A stretch of 64,000 nucleotides of DNA from Rebecca billardiae RCC1528 (taxonomy: Eukaryota; Haptophyta): the NCBI GenBank assembly GCA_965240325.2, contig OZ251235.1, positions 186,001-250,000 on the forward strand, given 5' to 3'. Shown in pieces: positions 19,228 through 31,353 of the stretch (positions are counted from its first letter, which is position 1; the number at the start of each line of letters is the position of its first letter). The notes under the pieces are model-generated. The model was not told where the DNA came from and did no database searches. It worked only from the letters and a program-made list of their open reading frames with translations. Both the position numbers and the translations under genes were made by a program.

Positions 19228-22200
19228 TCAGAGTGAGCGTCGCCGGTGCCGCGAGCCGGCCGCCGGCGGCGTCTTTTGCGCGTGCTGCTCCGCCGAGCCG
19301 CGGCGCGTGCGCTGGCCGCCGGCGCCGCTGTGGTCGTCGCCGCCCGGGGCGGCCTCGAACATCTCAACTGCCGCGTCGCCCGAGTCGTCGCCGCCGCGCG
19401 CGCCATTATTCCCAGCGCCGCCGAGCGTCTGGCTGATGCGCGTGGCGGCGTTGGAGAACGCGCGGCGCAGCTTGAGCGCGGCCACCTGCGGCGTGCGGCT
19501 GCGCGCCATCGGCGTCTGCTGCTCGGACGCCCACGGCGGCGCGTACGCGGACGACGCGCGCGAGTTGGCGGTCGACGCGGGCGGCGTGAGCACGGGCTCG
19601 GGCGGGCTGAGGCGGTGGACCTGGTAGGACTGCACGCGGCCGATCAGCTCGCCCTGCTCGACGAGCGCCACCTCCTCGTGCGCCGTCAGCGCGTACTGCG
19701 GCAGCGCGTGGATCAGCGGCACCACCGCCTCGGAGATCACTACGCCGCCCGGCACGCCGTTCGCCTCGAGCGCGTTGCCCAGCAGCGCGTCGGTGCCGAA
19801 GACGTCGTACCGCAGCTTCTTGCGCCCGATCACGCCGGCGGTGACCGTGCCGTAGTGCACGCCGATCCGCATCTGCAGCGGCTTGCCGTGCGGCGCCTTG
19901 AACTCGGCGAGCGTCTGCACCATGTCGAACGCCATCTGCAGCATCGCGCCCGCGTGCCGCTGCGCGCGCTCGAGCGCAGACGTGTGCGCGCGCCGGCCGA
20001 GCCGCGCCTCCTCGGCGGCCTCGTCGTCGTAGCTCATGATGATGTACGCGTCGCCGATCGTCTGCACCTTGAACAGGTCGTGCTCGATCACGAGCGCGTC
20101 GAAGATCGTGTACAGCTCGGCGAGCGCCGAGATCACGGCGGCGGGGCTCGTCTCCGCGGCCATGGCGGTGAAGCCCACGATGTCCGAGTAGAGCAGCAGC
20201 ACGCCTGAGGGGGCGCGGGCAGAGAGGGGGCGCCGCTCGGCTCGGCGGCGCGCGTGCGCGAGGGCCGCGCGGAGGACGGCGGCGCGGGCGCGCCCGACGG
20301 GTGCGGGCGGCGCGCGCACCGTCGAGCTGGTCGGCGACCTGCACCTGCGCCTTGAGCTTGGCGACGACGGAGGCGGGCATCATGTCGTGCAGCAGCTCGT
20401 CCGTGCGCGCCATCTCCTTGTGCCTGCGCGCGCGCCGCCGCGGGCTGAGTGAGCAGCGGCCGCGCGCCGCGCGCCTCTCGCGGCGGCGCAGGTGCGGCCG
20501 CGCGTGCGGGGCCGCGCGCGCACTCCCTGTACAGCAGCAATTGCAGCCGCCGCTTCGAGTGCTCAGTCATGTAGCTCACGTACGACACAGCCACCAGCGT
20601 GGCGAAGACGAAGAGCACCAGCGTGTGCGCAGCGGGCTGGCGGGCGCTCCCGCCCAGCACGGCGCGCGCGCGCGCGTCGTGCGCGGCCGTGCCCAGCGCC
20701 GCGCCGCCGGCACCGCCGCCACCGGCACCGCCGCCGGCACCGGCGGCGCGCGCGCCGACCGCCTCGTCGGGGAAGCAGCCAAACGCGACGCCGAGCCCGA
20801 CCCACGCGCCAAACCAGCACGCGCTCAGCGCGGCCATCTCGACGAAGCCCACCCCGCCCGCCGACGAGACGAGCGCGGCGGAGAAGATGAGGAAGCCGGA
20901 CGAGTTGGCGCCGTACGTCGCGCCCTTGGCCACCTGCGCGGCCGGGATGAGCGCGCCGTACAGCGCGTACGCGCAGAGCACTGCCGCGCGGATGAGGCGG
21001 GCGAGGGCAGCGTGCGCCGCGCTCATCGTGAGCGGCGACTCGACCGGCCTGAGCGCCGTCGTCAGCGCGCACGCGCCGAGCAGCACGAGCGACGACGCCA
21101 TCGCGACGTGCGCCGACCCCTCCCTGCTCGGGTCCGTCGGCAGAGCCACCACGCCCTCGAGCACGATGAAGCACACCTGGCTGAGCGCAAACACCGCCGT
21201 CATGCGGCGCATCTCTGCGATGGAGCTGAGCGTGTGCGCGCGCGCGAACACCGGCTCGAGCAGCGCGGACGAGCTGGCGAAGCGCAGGTCCCACCGGCGG
21301 ATGTGCGCGGCCATCTCCGCGTCCGCGGCTGTGCGCGCCTCTGCGGACGGCAGCGCGCCGTCCTCCGCCGCCGACAGCTGTCGCAGCGCGGCCCACGCCA
21401 GCGCCATGCTACTCGCGCCACCGCTGAGATCGCCAGAGCCGCGACGCGAGCCGCTGCGCTGCTTCGCGCCGCGCCGCCGCCGCGCAGGCAGCCGCCACTC
21501 GAACGCGGCGGCGCTCGAGCCCGCGGACTCCGAGCCGGCAGCGGAGACGCTCGCTGCGCCGAGCAGCGACGGCCACGCGGGCGAGTGCCGCCCGCCTGCG
21601 CTGCCGCCGCCGGTGGTGGCGGCGGCGGCGGCGGCGGTGGCGGTGCACGCGTGTGCGGCAGCGGCGTGTGCGCGCAGCGGCGCGCGCACGTCCTCGCTCG
21701 GGACGTGCCCGGGAGTGCCCGCCGCGCCCTCGAGCGCCCCGTCTTCCGCGGGGCGCAGCTCCGCGTCCGAGCCCGTCGAGACGGCGGCGCGGCGCGCGCC
21801 CACCGCCAGCCTCGACAGCGCGCGCACGGCGGTCACGCCGGCGCGGCCGCGCATGCGCCTGCCGCCCGCGCCGCTGTCGGATGTGTGGGGACTGGGCCCT
21901 GCGGAGCTCTCGCTGTGGTACGCGCCCGCGCACTCGGGCGCGCGGCTGAGCAGCGCGCCGGGCAGCTGCAGCAGCGCCTCCTGCCACAGCCCGCCGCCGC
22001 CGCAGCTCCCGCTCCGGCTGTGCCCGCCGCCGCCGCCGCCGCCGCTGCCCCCAAACGGGAAGCGAGGCGGGCGCGGGCTCGGCCGGCCGCTGCTTCCGCG
22101 GGAAGTCTCGCCGCCGCTCGGCACGCCGTCGAGCAGGACGGGCGAGGCGGGCGGGCGCGAGGGCGGGCGCGGCTGCCGCTCGCTCACCAGGTAGGTCACC

Positions 22201-23919
22201 ATCTTGCCCTTGCCCTTGGCGACCACCTGCGCGCGCGAAGGCGCGGCGGCGGCGGCGCGGCGGCGGCGGCGACGGCGGCGGCGGCGACGGCGCGGCGCGG
22301 TCGGCGCGGCGAGTGAGCGCGCGCGCGGCCCCGCCCCGAGCGCCGCGCGCGCTCCGCCCGCCGCGGCGGCCCCGCTCCCGGCGCCGGTCGGCCCAGCCAG
22401 CTCGGCGCGCGGCGCGCCCTCGCCCTCGCGTGCGCGTGCGCCACGCTTCGCCCCGCCGTCGGCGGCGCTGCCGCGCGCACCTCTCTCCGCTCGAAGTCGA
22501 GGCCCTCCGCCTCCGCGTCGCGGCCGCTGCCGAGCAGCAGCGCGTGCGTGGACGCGCTGATCTGCACGCGCCCGCGCTCGCCCTTGGCCTGGCAGCGCGC
22601 CGCGGTGTTCACCGTGTCGCCGAAGAGGCAGAACTGCGGCTTGCTCGTGCCCACCACGCCGGCGAGCACGGCCCCCGAGTGCACGCCCACCCGCACCACG
22701 ATCTGCCGCCCAGACTCCGTCCGCACAGTCGCGGCGGCGCGCACGAGGGCGAGCCCCATCCGCACCGCGTCCCACGCGTGCTGCCCGTCGGTGCGCGCGC
22801 TGCACGGCGGCGCGCGCTCGGCGGCGGCCGCGCAGGCGCACGCGGACGTACTGCCGCCGGGCGAGCCCGCCGCGCCGCCGCCGCCGCCGCCGCCGCCGCC
22901 AACGCCGTCCGCCCCGCCGCCCGGCTCGGCGGGCGCGCCGCCGGCCTTGGCGCCGACGCCCAGCCCGGCGGCGGCCATGTACGTGTACCCCACGGTCTCC
23001 ATCTTGGTCACGCCGAGCTCGTCGGAGATCTGGTCCATGCGCGAGTACACGCGGTCGAGCAGCTGCAGCAGCGCGGCGGGCGCGTGCTCCTTCACGATCT
23101 GCTTGAAGTCCTGGATGTCGCAGAAGAGCACGGAGACGCTCGGCTCGTCCGCGGCGATCACGCGCGCGCCCGCGCGCCGCAGCGTGTTCACGTGCGCGGG
23201 CAGCATGTTGTCGAGGATGCGCTCGTTGTGCCGCTTCGAGGCGTGGAGCCGCTGCTGCAGGGTGAAGTCGCGCCGGTCGCGCCGCTCCACGCGCCGCGCG
23301 ACCGCGCTCGCCGCGCAGAAGATGCACAGCCAGAAGAGCGACAGCAGAGGGTCGACGGCCGCGCCGCGCCGCGCGCGCTCGACGAGCGCGTAAGCGGGGT
23401 GGTGCAGAGCTGCGATGGGCAGGGCCACCGCCCAGCGCATCGGCGTGACGGCGTGCACCGCGACGGGGAAGGCGAGCATCACAAGCGCGCGCGAGGACGA
23501 CGCGCCGCACAGCGCGCCGTACCCGATCAGCACCGACGCCGCCGCCGTCACCCGCTCGAGCGCCGCGCGGCGCGCGAGCCGCAGCCAGCCAAGGGCTCCC
23601 ACGCTCACGCCCAGAAGCGCGAGCTGCGCGGCCGCGTCGGCGCGCGCGTCGGCGGGCGCGGCGCGCGCCCACGGGCCGGCGCGCCCCGCGGCGGCGGCGG
23701 CGAGCACGTGCACGCCGAGCACCGCGCACAGCGCGCCCAGCGCCAGCGCGCTCAGCCCCACGTACCGGCTGGCGAGCGTCTCGACGAACGCCGCCTCGAT
23801 GGCGCCGTCCGTGAAGGCAAGCGTGAGGCGGTGCGTGCGCCACTGCGCAGAGTGCAGCGCGGAGCGCGGCTGGCTCGGCGCGGCCGCGCCGGAGGGCGCA
23901 CCGTGCCGCGCCTCGCCGT

Positions 23920-23985
<66 letters not shown>

Positions 23986-26900
23986 GCGCGCGCGCGCGCG
24001 CGGCGCTGAGCGCGCGCACGCACGCGGCGGCGGCGGCGCCGAGCGGCGCGTGCGGGGGCGCGGTGAGCGGGTTGCGCTCGGCGTCGCCGGCCGCCACGTC
24101 CTGCTGCTCGCGCATCACGGCGAGCATGGAGTCCTCGAAGGTGAGCTGCGCCTTGCGCTGCAGCAGGCTGGTGAGCGTGAGCTGCCGCAGCTCCGCCGGC
24201 CCCGCCGCCGCCTCGCCGTGCGTGGCCAGAGCCAGCGTTTGCTCCAGCACAGCCCACCGGCTGTCAGGGTCGCCTCCCAGCGCCTCGGCAAAGCCGGTGC
24301 CGGCGCGGTGCGCGGAGGGCGAGGGGAGGGCGTCGGAGGCGGTGGGCGCGCACGCGGAGCCGCCGCGCGCGCACGCCGCCGAGCCGCCCGCCGCCGCCGC
24401 CTCCGCCGCCGCGTCGCTCAGCGCGAACGATCTGCGCAGCAGCCGCGGCGGCGGCAGCGGCGAGCGCGCAGGCGAGCGCGCGCCGAGCGCGCCGCCCACC
24501 CAGATCGGGAGCTCGGCGAGCTCGGAGCCGAGCGCGCCGAAGCGCGGCCGCGCGAGGCGCTCGCGCCGCGCGGGCGTGCTCGGCGGCTCGAAGCGCGGCG
24601 CCGGCCCATGCTCGCCGCCCTCGGCGCCGCGCCCCGCCTCCGCCTCCCAGCCGCCGCGCTCGGCGGCCGCGAGCGACGCCGCGTGCCGCGCGTGCGCGTC
24701 CGCGCGCGCGCCGCGGCCGTGGCGCGCGGCGTCGGCGCCGGAGCCGGCGGAGGGCGAGCGCGCGAGCGCGGGCGAGAAGGGCGGGCGCGGCGGCGGCTGC
24801 ACGCGCACGCGCAGCGCGGGCGAGGGCGAGACCGTCGGCGGCTGCGAGAACGTGAGCACGCCGGTGCTGCGCCGCGAGCGCGCGCCGACGGTGGCCGCAG
24901 CCTCGCTCGCCGCCGCCGCGGCGACCGCCGCGCCCGCGGGCGCGTCGGGCCCCGCCGCGTCGCCGTAGCCGCGGTCGAGCTCCATCAGGATGTCCCGCGT
25001 CGTCGGCCAGTAGTTGGCGCGCACGTACATCGCCGCCACGTCGGGCAGCAGCGCGAGCGTGGGCGCGAGCAGCAGCTGCAGCCAGAAGGCGGGCAGCGCG
25101 AGCGCGCGCCCGCCCACGCCTTCAAACGCGCCGAGCCCGGGGCCGAGCGTGGGCGCGAGGCAGGAGTAGCCGAGGAGGAAGAGGAGCCACGCGAGCAGCG
25201 AGAGGCCGACCGCCGCCCAGTTGAGCACCGTCCACCGCGCCGTGTGCAGCGCCAGCTTGAGCGTCACCGCGCACACCAGCGTCGCGTGCAGCGCGACCGA
25301 GCGCACGCGCGCGTCCAGCGCCAGCCCGTCATCTGAGAAGGAGCCGAGCGCGCCCGCGCCCGCACAGTAGAGCGCCGAGGCGTGCACCACCGCGTCGACG
25401 AGCCAGAGCAGCATCACGCCGGGGTGCAGCCCGTCGTCGCGCGCGCCCGCGCGGTACAGCTGCGGGCACGCGAGCGCGATGCCGGGCGACACGTCCGCGT
25501 CGCACACGCCGTGCGCGATCACGGGCAGGAAGGTGAAGGCGACGTTGAAGACGGCCATCAGCCAGCCGTCGAAGAGCGCCGCGCCCGAGAAGGCGGAGTG
25601 GCCGCCGTACGCGAAGAGCAGCAGCACCATCGCGATGTTCTTGTAGAACGAGTAGAGCACCGCCGTGCACACGCGCCGGTAGTTGGTGCGGCCGTGCACG
25701 AGCAGCAGCCGCGCGAGCAGCCTGAACTGCGCGAGTGCGTAGTCGGCCGCGCGCGCCGCCTGCGTCCCCTCCGCGCCGCACAGGCCCACGCCCACGTCCG
25801 CCTCCTGGATCATCGACACGTCGTTCGCGCCGTCGCCGATCGCGAGCGTGAGCGGCGTGGGGCGCACGTGCACGCGCACCAGCCGCACCGCCATCGCCTT
25901 GAGCAGCGGCGACGCGCGGCACACCACAACCGACGAGCACTCGGCGCAGATCCGCATCAGCTTGCGCTGCAGCGAGACGTGGGCAAACACGACGCGCAGC
26001 GAGCGGCCGTCGATCACGAGCCCGCACGACTCGGGGCGCCAGCGCACCGCGCTCAGGTGGTGCTCGAGCTCGTCGAGCCGCGCGTCGACCACGCCGGCGA
26101 GCAAGCTGTCGTCCGCGTCGGCACCGTCCGCGCCGCCGCCGCCGCCGCCGCCGCCCACGGCCGCGGCCGCGCCGGCGTCGGCGGCCGCGCCGGCCGCGGC
26201 CGCGGCCGCGCCATGCCGGAAGAGTGCTGACGCGTGGCGCGTGGCGATGGTGAGGAGCGGGTGGCCGTGGCGCAGCAGCCCGGCCGCGGTCGCAATGTTG
26301 ATCGCCGTCTCCATCTTGTCGCCCGTCAGCATCCACACGCGCAGCCCCGCGCGCTGCAGCGCGGACACCGCGTGCGGCACCCCGGGCTGCAGCCTGTCCT
26401 CGATGGCCGAGATGCCGACCAGCCGCAGGCCGCGCTCCAGCCGCGCGGCCGCCTCGTCCAGACGCTCGGCGCGCCGCTCGGAGGCGACGCTCGCCGCGTC
26501 GAACTCAGCCAGCCACGCGGTCGCCGCCGCCTCGTCCAGCTCGCCGATGGCGAGGACGAGCGTGCGCAGCCCGGCCGACGCGAACGCGCGGAGGTGCTCG
26601 AGGGAGGGCGCGTGCATTGCCACGCCCGCCACGCGCGGCGTGCGCGGCGGCGCGGCGGCGCGCGGCGTGCGCGGCGGCTCGCGCGCGCGCGGCGTGCGCG
26701 GCGCGGCGTCGCCCGCCTCGGCTGCCGCGCGCCACGCCTCGTCCGCCGCCGCCGCCGCCGCCGCTGTCGCGCCCACGCCGCCGCCCCACCGCGCGCCGCC
26801 CGCCGGCACCTCGGGCGCGTGCGGCGCGGTGCAGACCGCCTCCAGCATCACGTCGTCAGCGCCCTTGCAGCAGACCAGGTAGCGGCACCCGCGCCCGCGG

Positions 26901-29498
26901 CCGCGCGCGCCGCCCGCGCTCGCGGCCGCGTCGTCGGCGCCGTCGGCGCCGTCGACCAGCTCGCGCAGCAGCACGCTCATCCGCTTGCGCGACACCCTGA
27001 ACTCGTTGAGCGCGAGCACGGCGTACCGCCGCACCGCGCCGCGCACGCGCAGAGTGATGGTGTCGTGTGTGCGCCCCACACACACCCAGCCCGCGCGCGC
27101 CGCGCCGCGCAACAGAGCGCCCTCGTCGGGCGAGGATGCTCGGAACTCAATCTCGGGCTCCGGAGGCGCGCCCGGCGGCGGCGGCGCGGCGGAGGCGAGG
27201 GAGCCGCCGCCTTCGCCGCCACCGCCGCCGTCCGCGCCGCCCGCGCCGCCTTGGCCGCCGAGCGCGCGCACGGCCGGCACGGCCGAGTGGCAAGCGCACG
27301 CGACCACGAAGAAGGCGTCGATCTGCGCGGCGCGCGCGCCGCCGCGCTCGTAGTCGTCGAGCAGCGCGGTCGGGTCGAAGGTGGTGGGCGCGGGCTCCGC
27401 CGCCTCCTCCTCCTCCGCCGCCGCCGCGAGCGCCGCCTCGCCGCTCGCCTCCGCAGACCCCGCGCGCGAGCCGCCGCCGCCGCCGCGGGCGCGAGGGCCG
27501 GCGCACGCGGCGCGCCGCTCGTCGAAGCTCGGCTCGGAGGCGCGGCCCGCGCCGAGCGCGGGCGACGGGAAGGGCGGCGGCCGCGTCGCGCTCGCTGCCG
27601 CGACCGCGGCCATCCGCGCCGCCGCGCCGCCGCGCGCCGCGCCGGCCGCCTCGGCCACGCCGGCCGCGCCGGCCGCGCCCTCCGCGCCCTCCGCGCGGTG
27701 CGGCGCGCAGCAGCCGCGCGCGCCCTCGGCCGCCGCGCTGTCCTCGTCCGCCTCGTCATCTCCGTCGTCGTCGTCCGGGGCGCTGAGCTGGATGTGCGGC
27801 GGCGCGAGCAGCCGCGCGCGGTCGGCGCTCGCGCGCCGGCGCCGCTCGAGCATCGCGCGCAGACCGCCGCCGCCGCCGCCGCCCTCGCCGCCCTCTCGCG
27901 CGGCCGCGGCCGCGCGGCCGCGGCGCGCGGCGCGCGCGCGGCCGCCCGGCGTGCGCTGCTGCTGCTGCTGCTGCTGCTGCTGCCGCTGCTGCTGCTGCTG
28001 CTGCTGCGTCGGCCACTCGGCCTCGCGCGCGCGCGCGGCGGCGGCGGTCAGGCCGGCCAGGCCGAGGTGCGGCGAGGGCACGGGCGCGTCGGCGCCGGGC
28101 GGCGCGCCGTACACCACGCCGTCGATCGAGCAGCGCGCCAGCACCATCTCGTTGCGCGTGAGCGTGCCCGTCTTGTCCGCGAACACATACGACACCTGGC
28201 CGAGGTCCTCGTGCACGTTCGAGGTGCGGCACGTGGCGGGCGCGTCGTGCTTCGCGGAGTAGAGGTGGAGGTCGTCCTCGATGTACCGGCTCATCACGAG
28301 CTTGATCAGCTCCACCGTCACGTACAGCGAGATCGGCACCAGGTTGTTGAACAGGATCCAGAACGAGACGAGCAGCGTCCACGAGGGCGAGCCGTCCGCG
28401 GCCGCGCCGCCGTCGTCCACCGCGCGAGCGCCGCCGCCGCCGCCGGGGCTGGCGCGCGCGCCCGCGCGGGGCGCGCCGCCGAGCAGGTACCAGTGCGCGC
28501 TCGGCGGCTGCCCGTGCGCGCGCGCCGCCATGAACGAGAGCACCCACGCCAGCAGGCACAGCACCAGCAGGCACGCAAACACGAGCAGGACGGTGCGGTC
28601 GATCATGCGCTCAACGTTGGAGCGCTTGGACGGCGTGCCCACCGAGTTGCGCATGCAGCGGAGGTCGGGGCCGGTGTACAGGACGAGGGCGAGGACGGAG
28701 CGCGTGTGCCGCAGCACCGAGCCGCGCAGCAGCACGTGCGACATCGAGAACGGCGCGCGCGCCGAGCCCGCCTCCGCCTCGCCGCCGCCGTCGCACGCGC
28801 ACACGCTCCCGACCAGCGCGTCCAGCCGGTTCGAAGGCGGCTCATACTCGCACCGCAGCCGCGCGCGGCCGAGCTGGGCGAGGGTGAGCGGCGCGGGCGG
28901 GCGGGCGTCGCGCTGGACGAGGGCGGGCAGCCGCGTCTTGAGCGACGACTCGCCGTCCAGCCCCGACGTCTCCACGTAGCAGTGCGCGCTGCCGCCGCCC
29001 TCCTCCCCCTGCGCCCACAGCAGCAGGCAGTCGGCCGGGATCAGCTCAGCGTCCAGCACGCGCACGACGTCGCCCACGCGGAGCTCCGCCCACGGCACGG
29101 TGCGGCTCGCGCCGCCGTGCTCCAGGTCGTCCGCGGGCTCGACCACGCACGCCGGCCGCGCGTTGTCCCGCCGGTCCGAGCGGCGGCGCTGCAGGTCCTC
29201 GAAGAGCTCGCGCACCGCGTTGATCAGCACGACAACCAGCAGCGGGCCGAGCGTGTTCCAGCGGCCCGTGGGCGAGAGCGAGGTGGTGGCCTGGACGAGG
29301 CCGACGCACAGGAAGTAGATGTTCGCCACGCGGCGGAACTGCTCGAACAGGTTCTTCGGCACAAAGTTCCACGCCGTGTACTTGGCGGTCGAGGTGCGGT
29401 TGGACGCGCCGCGCGCCGCACGCGCGGCGTTCAGCCGCGGGTTGTGCGAGAACGCGACCTGAGAGCGGGGTTGGTGGGGAGAGGGAGGGGCCGGGGAA

Positions 29499-29538
<40 letters not shown>

Positions 29539-29627
29539 GGGGGGCATGCGCGCACACGGTGAGGCGCGTGGGGCCAACGCTCGCCAGGCCACGCGCGCGG
29601 GGCGCGCACCCGGGGTGTGGCGGCCAT
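19228..29627 (-). CDS. P4-ATPase (flippase) fused to a bipartite guanylate cyclase
   Basis: Five exons on the minus strand: 29627-29610, 29458-22481, 22226-20524, 20423-20320, 20204-19228; 9780 nt, about 3259 aa, phase-consistent, all donors GTGCGC. Residues about 10-1490 are a complete P4-ATPase: PKNLFEQFRR, PISLYVTVELIK (M4), DKTGTLT (Asp near 434), CCKGADDVM, TGDKMETAINIAT (near 1050), GDGANDVSMIQ (near 1213), and C-terminal helices. A low-complexity linker with polyGln (about 490) and polyGly tracts follows, then about six helices (1885-2090), cyclase C1 (2105-2320), about six more helices (2670-2895) and cyclase C2 (from about 2935). C1 has E in KMETVGY and C in FCLFGD (guanine pair) and NTAAR, but Tyr replaces the second metal Asp. 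C2 has both metal Asps (YSDIVGF, TIGDAY) but lacks the Asn/Arg pair. Predicted: one GTP site, inverted order as in ciliate and apicomplexan enzymes, making cGMP coupled to lipid flipping. Additional in-frame introns in low-complexity parts are possible. Confidence 0.9.
29499..29537 (+). repeat. 39-nt poly(G) run in intron 1 of the cyclase fusion
   Basis: An uninterrupted run of 39 G on the plus strand (C on the coding strand), preceded and followed by further G-rich bases. It lies in the 151-bp first intron (29459-29609), about 90 bp from the start codon. On the coding strand it forms a long C tract upstream of the CAG acceptor, acting as an extreme polypyrimidine tract. The exact length may be uncertain in any assembly. 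Confidence 0.85.
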
Positions 29628-29885
29628 GGATCGACACCCATCGATCGGCCTGACTTGCGAAATTCATCGAAGCTGAACTCGGAATTCATGCTGCGCAATA
29701 AACGCGACGCGATTACGACGAAGCCAACCGTCATTTCGTCGCGCGCGTCGCGGCGGCGTCCACCGGTCGCGAGCGAGCTCGCGGCAGGGCGGGTGCGCAG
29801 GCTGGCGTGGCACGCGGGCGCGTGCGCGGCCAGTATTATTAGCGGGCTCAGTCAAGCGGGCGCGCGCTGCTTCCGGTGCTTGAAC
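29628..29885. promoter_or_regulatory. bidirectional intergenic region, cyclase fusion / minE
   Basis: 258 bp separate the two divergently transcribed start codons. The part nearest the flippase-cyclase gene is AT-richer (29650-29740) than the rest. No TATA box or named factor site can be assigned with confidence. The arrangement means both genes' core promoters must lie within this stretch or extend into the neighbouring 5' ends. Confidence 0.45.
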
Positions 29886-30440
29886 ATGCCAGCGCGCTCG
29901 CGCACGCTTCTGGCCGCGCTGCTCGTGGCGTGCGCCGGCCGGACGGCCATCGGGTTCTCCCGCCCGGTCGTCGCAGGCCCATGCCGCGCAGCCGCCGCGC
30001 TTCCGGCGCGCAGGCGGCCGCCCGTGCACAGCGCGGCGATGAGCAGCGCCATCTTTGGCTGGTTTGACGCGCTCTTCGGCTCCGGAACGAAGGACACGAG
30101 CCAACCGCCGAAGGCCAAGGCGGTGTCGCGGCTCAACGTGATGCTCGCGTCAGACCGCGCCGCCCTCGACCAGGAGACCCTCTTCAAGATCCGTGAGGGC
30201 ATCATCGAGCTCGTGCAGAAGTACGTCGAGATCCAGCCGGACGACGTCATCCTCAACGTCGCGACCGAGGAGCGCAAGTCGATCCTCACCGCGAGCCTGG
30301 CGATCAAGGGGCGGAGGGTGCCGATGACCACCCTCGAGCTCGTCGCGGAGACGCCGGAGGAGGCAGAGACACCCGTCGCCGTGGGCGCAAATGGGAACAC
30401 GCCGCTGCCGCCGCCGCCGCCGCCGCAACAGCTGCCATAG
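29886..30440 (+). CDS. minE: MinE-like cell/plastid division topological factor, plastid-targeted
   Basis: 184 aa, single exon, ATG at 29886. Residues 1-23 form a hydrophobic signal peptide (LLAALLVACAGRTAIG) followed by FSRPVV and a basic, Ala/Pro-rich stretch to about residue 50. Phe directly after the predicted cleavage point is typical of bipartite leaders into red-derived complex plastids. Residues about 77-143 match MinE: VSRLNVMLASDRAALDQ, the IREGIIELVQKYVEI helix and a C-terminal strand-rich part (VATEERKSILTASLAI). MinE displaces and stimulates the MinD ATPase to place the FtsZ division ring, here presumably in the plastid stroma. The tail is Pro-rich and atypical. The family assignment is strong by motif; targeting is inferred from the leader. 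Confidence 0.82.
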   Translation: MPARSRTLLAALLVACAGRTAIGFSRPVVAGPCRAAAALPARRRPPVHSAAMSSAIFGWFDALFGSGTKDTSQPPKAKAVSRLNVMLASDRAALDQETLFKIREGIIELVQKYVEIQPDDVILNVATEERKSILTASLAIKGRRVPMTTLELVAETPEEAETPVAVGANGNTPLPPPPPPQQLP

Positions 30441-31304
30441 GCCGCCCGGTGCGCGTGCCCGCCGACTCACCTTTGTCGCGCGGGCCGGTGCGCCGGCCGA
30501 CGGCAGGAAATCCGGCGCTGGGCTCCCGACGCCACCTGGCCAGCCATGCCGATGCCTCGCTCTCTTCTTTTGTGCGCGCCTTCTCGCGGGTCGAGCGGCC
30601 CGCTTCCGTACCCGACCAACAGGACTGCCGGGGGCGGCTCACGGTCTCGAGTCTGTGCGTCCGCTAGTCATCGGCTTCAACGAATCACGTGGGATGGATC
30701 GGCCTCGTATGCATGGAGTCTGCAGCCTCGCCCGAGTATGCGGCGCCCGGGTTGGGCGCGCGGGCTGCGACCGGCGGCGGCCGGGTGCCTTGGCCGCTCA
30801 CGTCCGGGACCGTGCCCCGGGCAGCGCGCCCCTCGGGCCCTGCGGGACTCCTGCCTCCTGGCTGGCGCCTGGCTGGCGCAGCGAGTGACATCATCCTCTG
30901 CATTGCCGAGTACATTGTCGCAGTATCGCGCGCCGGGTGATTACACGACACGCGCACTCCGTGTCTCGTGCCCGCCACCGAGGCGGCACCCCGCCGGCGG
31001 CGGTCTCGCGACGAATTCACTGCATCCGTAGCTTGCAAGCCGAGCGCCTCAGACAGCGGCATCGCTTGCAGTCAATCGACGGTACCAGTAGCTACGACTA
31101 TTGTACCTACGATCATACCATCAATTAACTTCATCTGACGCTGGATGGCAGCGGAGCCATGTGCTGAGTGTCAGTGTGCTCCGTTGGTGCCCCGGCCATT
31201 TTGAAAAGTGAAAAGTCCCGGACGCACGCAGTGTCGTCGTCGTCGTCGTGGTCGTCAACGGCCGCAAGCTGTGAAAGCGCCAAGCTCAGAAACGCGGTGT
31301 GCGC
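30441..31304. other. intergenic before the transposon nest
   Basis: About 860 bp without a recognisable gene. It includes a short (GTC)n-like run near 31228-31250. It ends with the 9-bp sequence GGTGTGCGC (31296-31304), which is repeated at 50251-50259 as the target-site duplication of the outer transposon. Confidence 0.5.
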
Positions 31305-31353
31305 AAGGGTGGTCAGGGTCGCCGACTCCGGGGAACTTACAGTCAGACCGTCT

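Noticed and set aside
20301-22316. 671-codon plus-strand frame across the second cyclase membrane block
   Set aside because: It is antisense to exons 3 and 4 of the cyclase fusion, without any recognisable motif.
22313-29653. Very long plus-strand open frames (about 1000 and 1100 codons) opposite the flippase-cyclase gene
   Set aside because: They are GC-driven shadows: composition is Arg/Ala/His-rich, no family motif appears, and the minus strand carries all P4-ATPase and cyclase motifs in phase.
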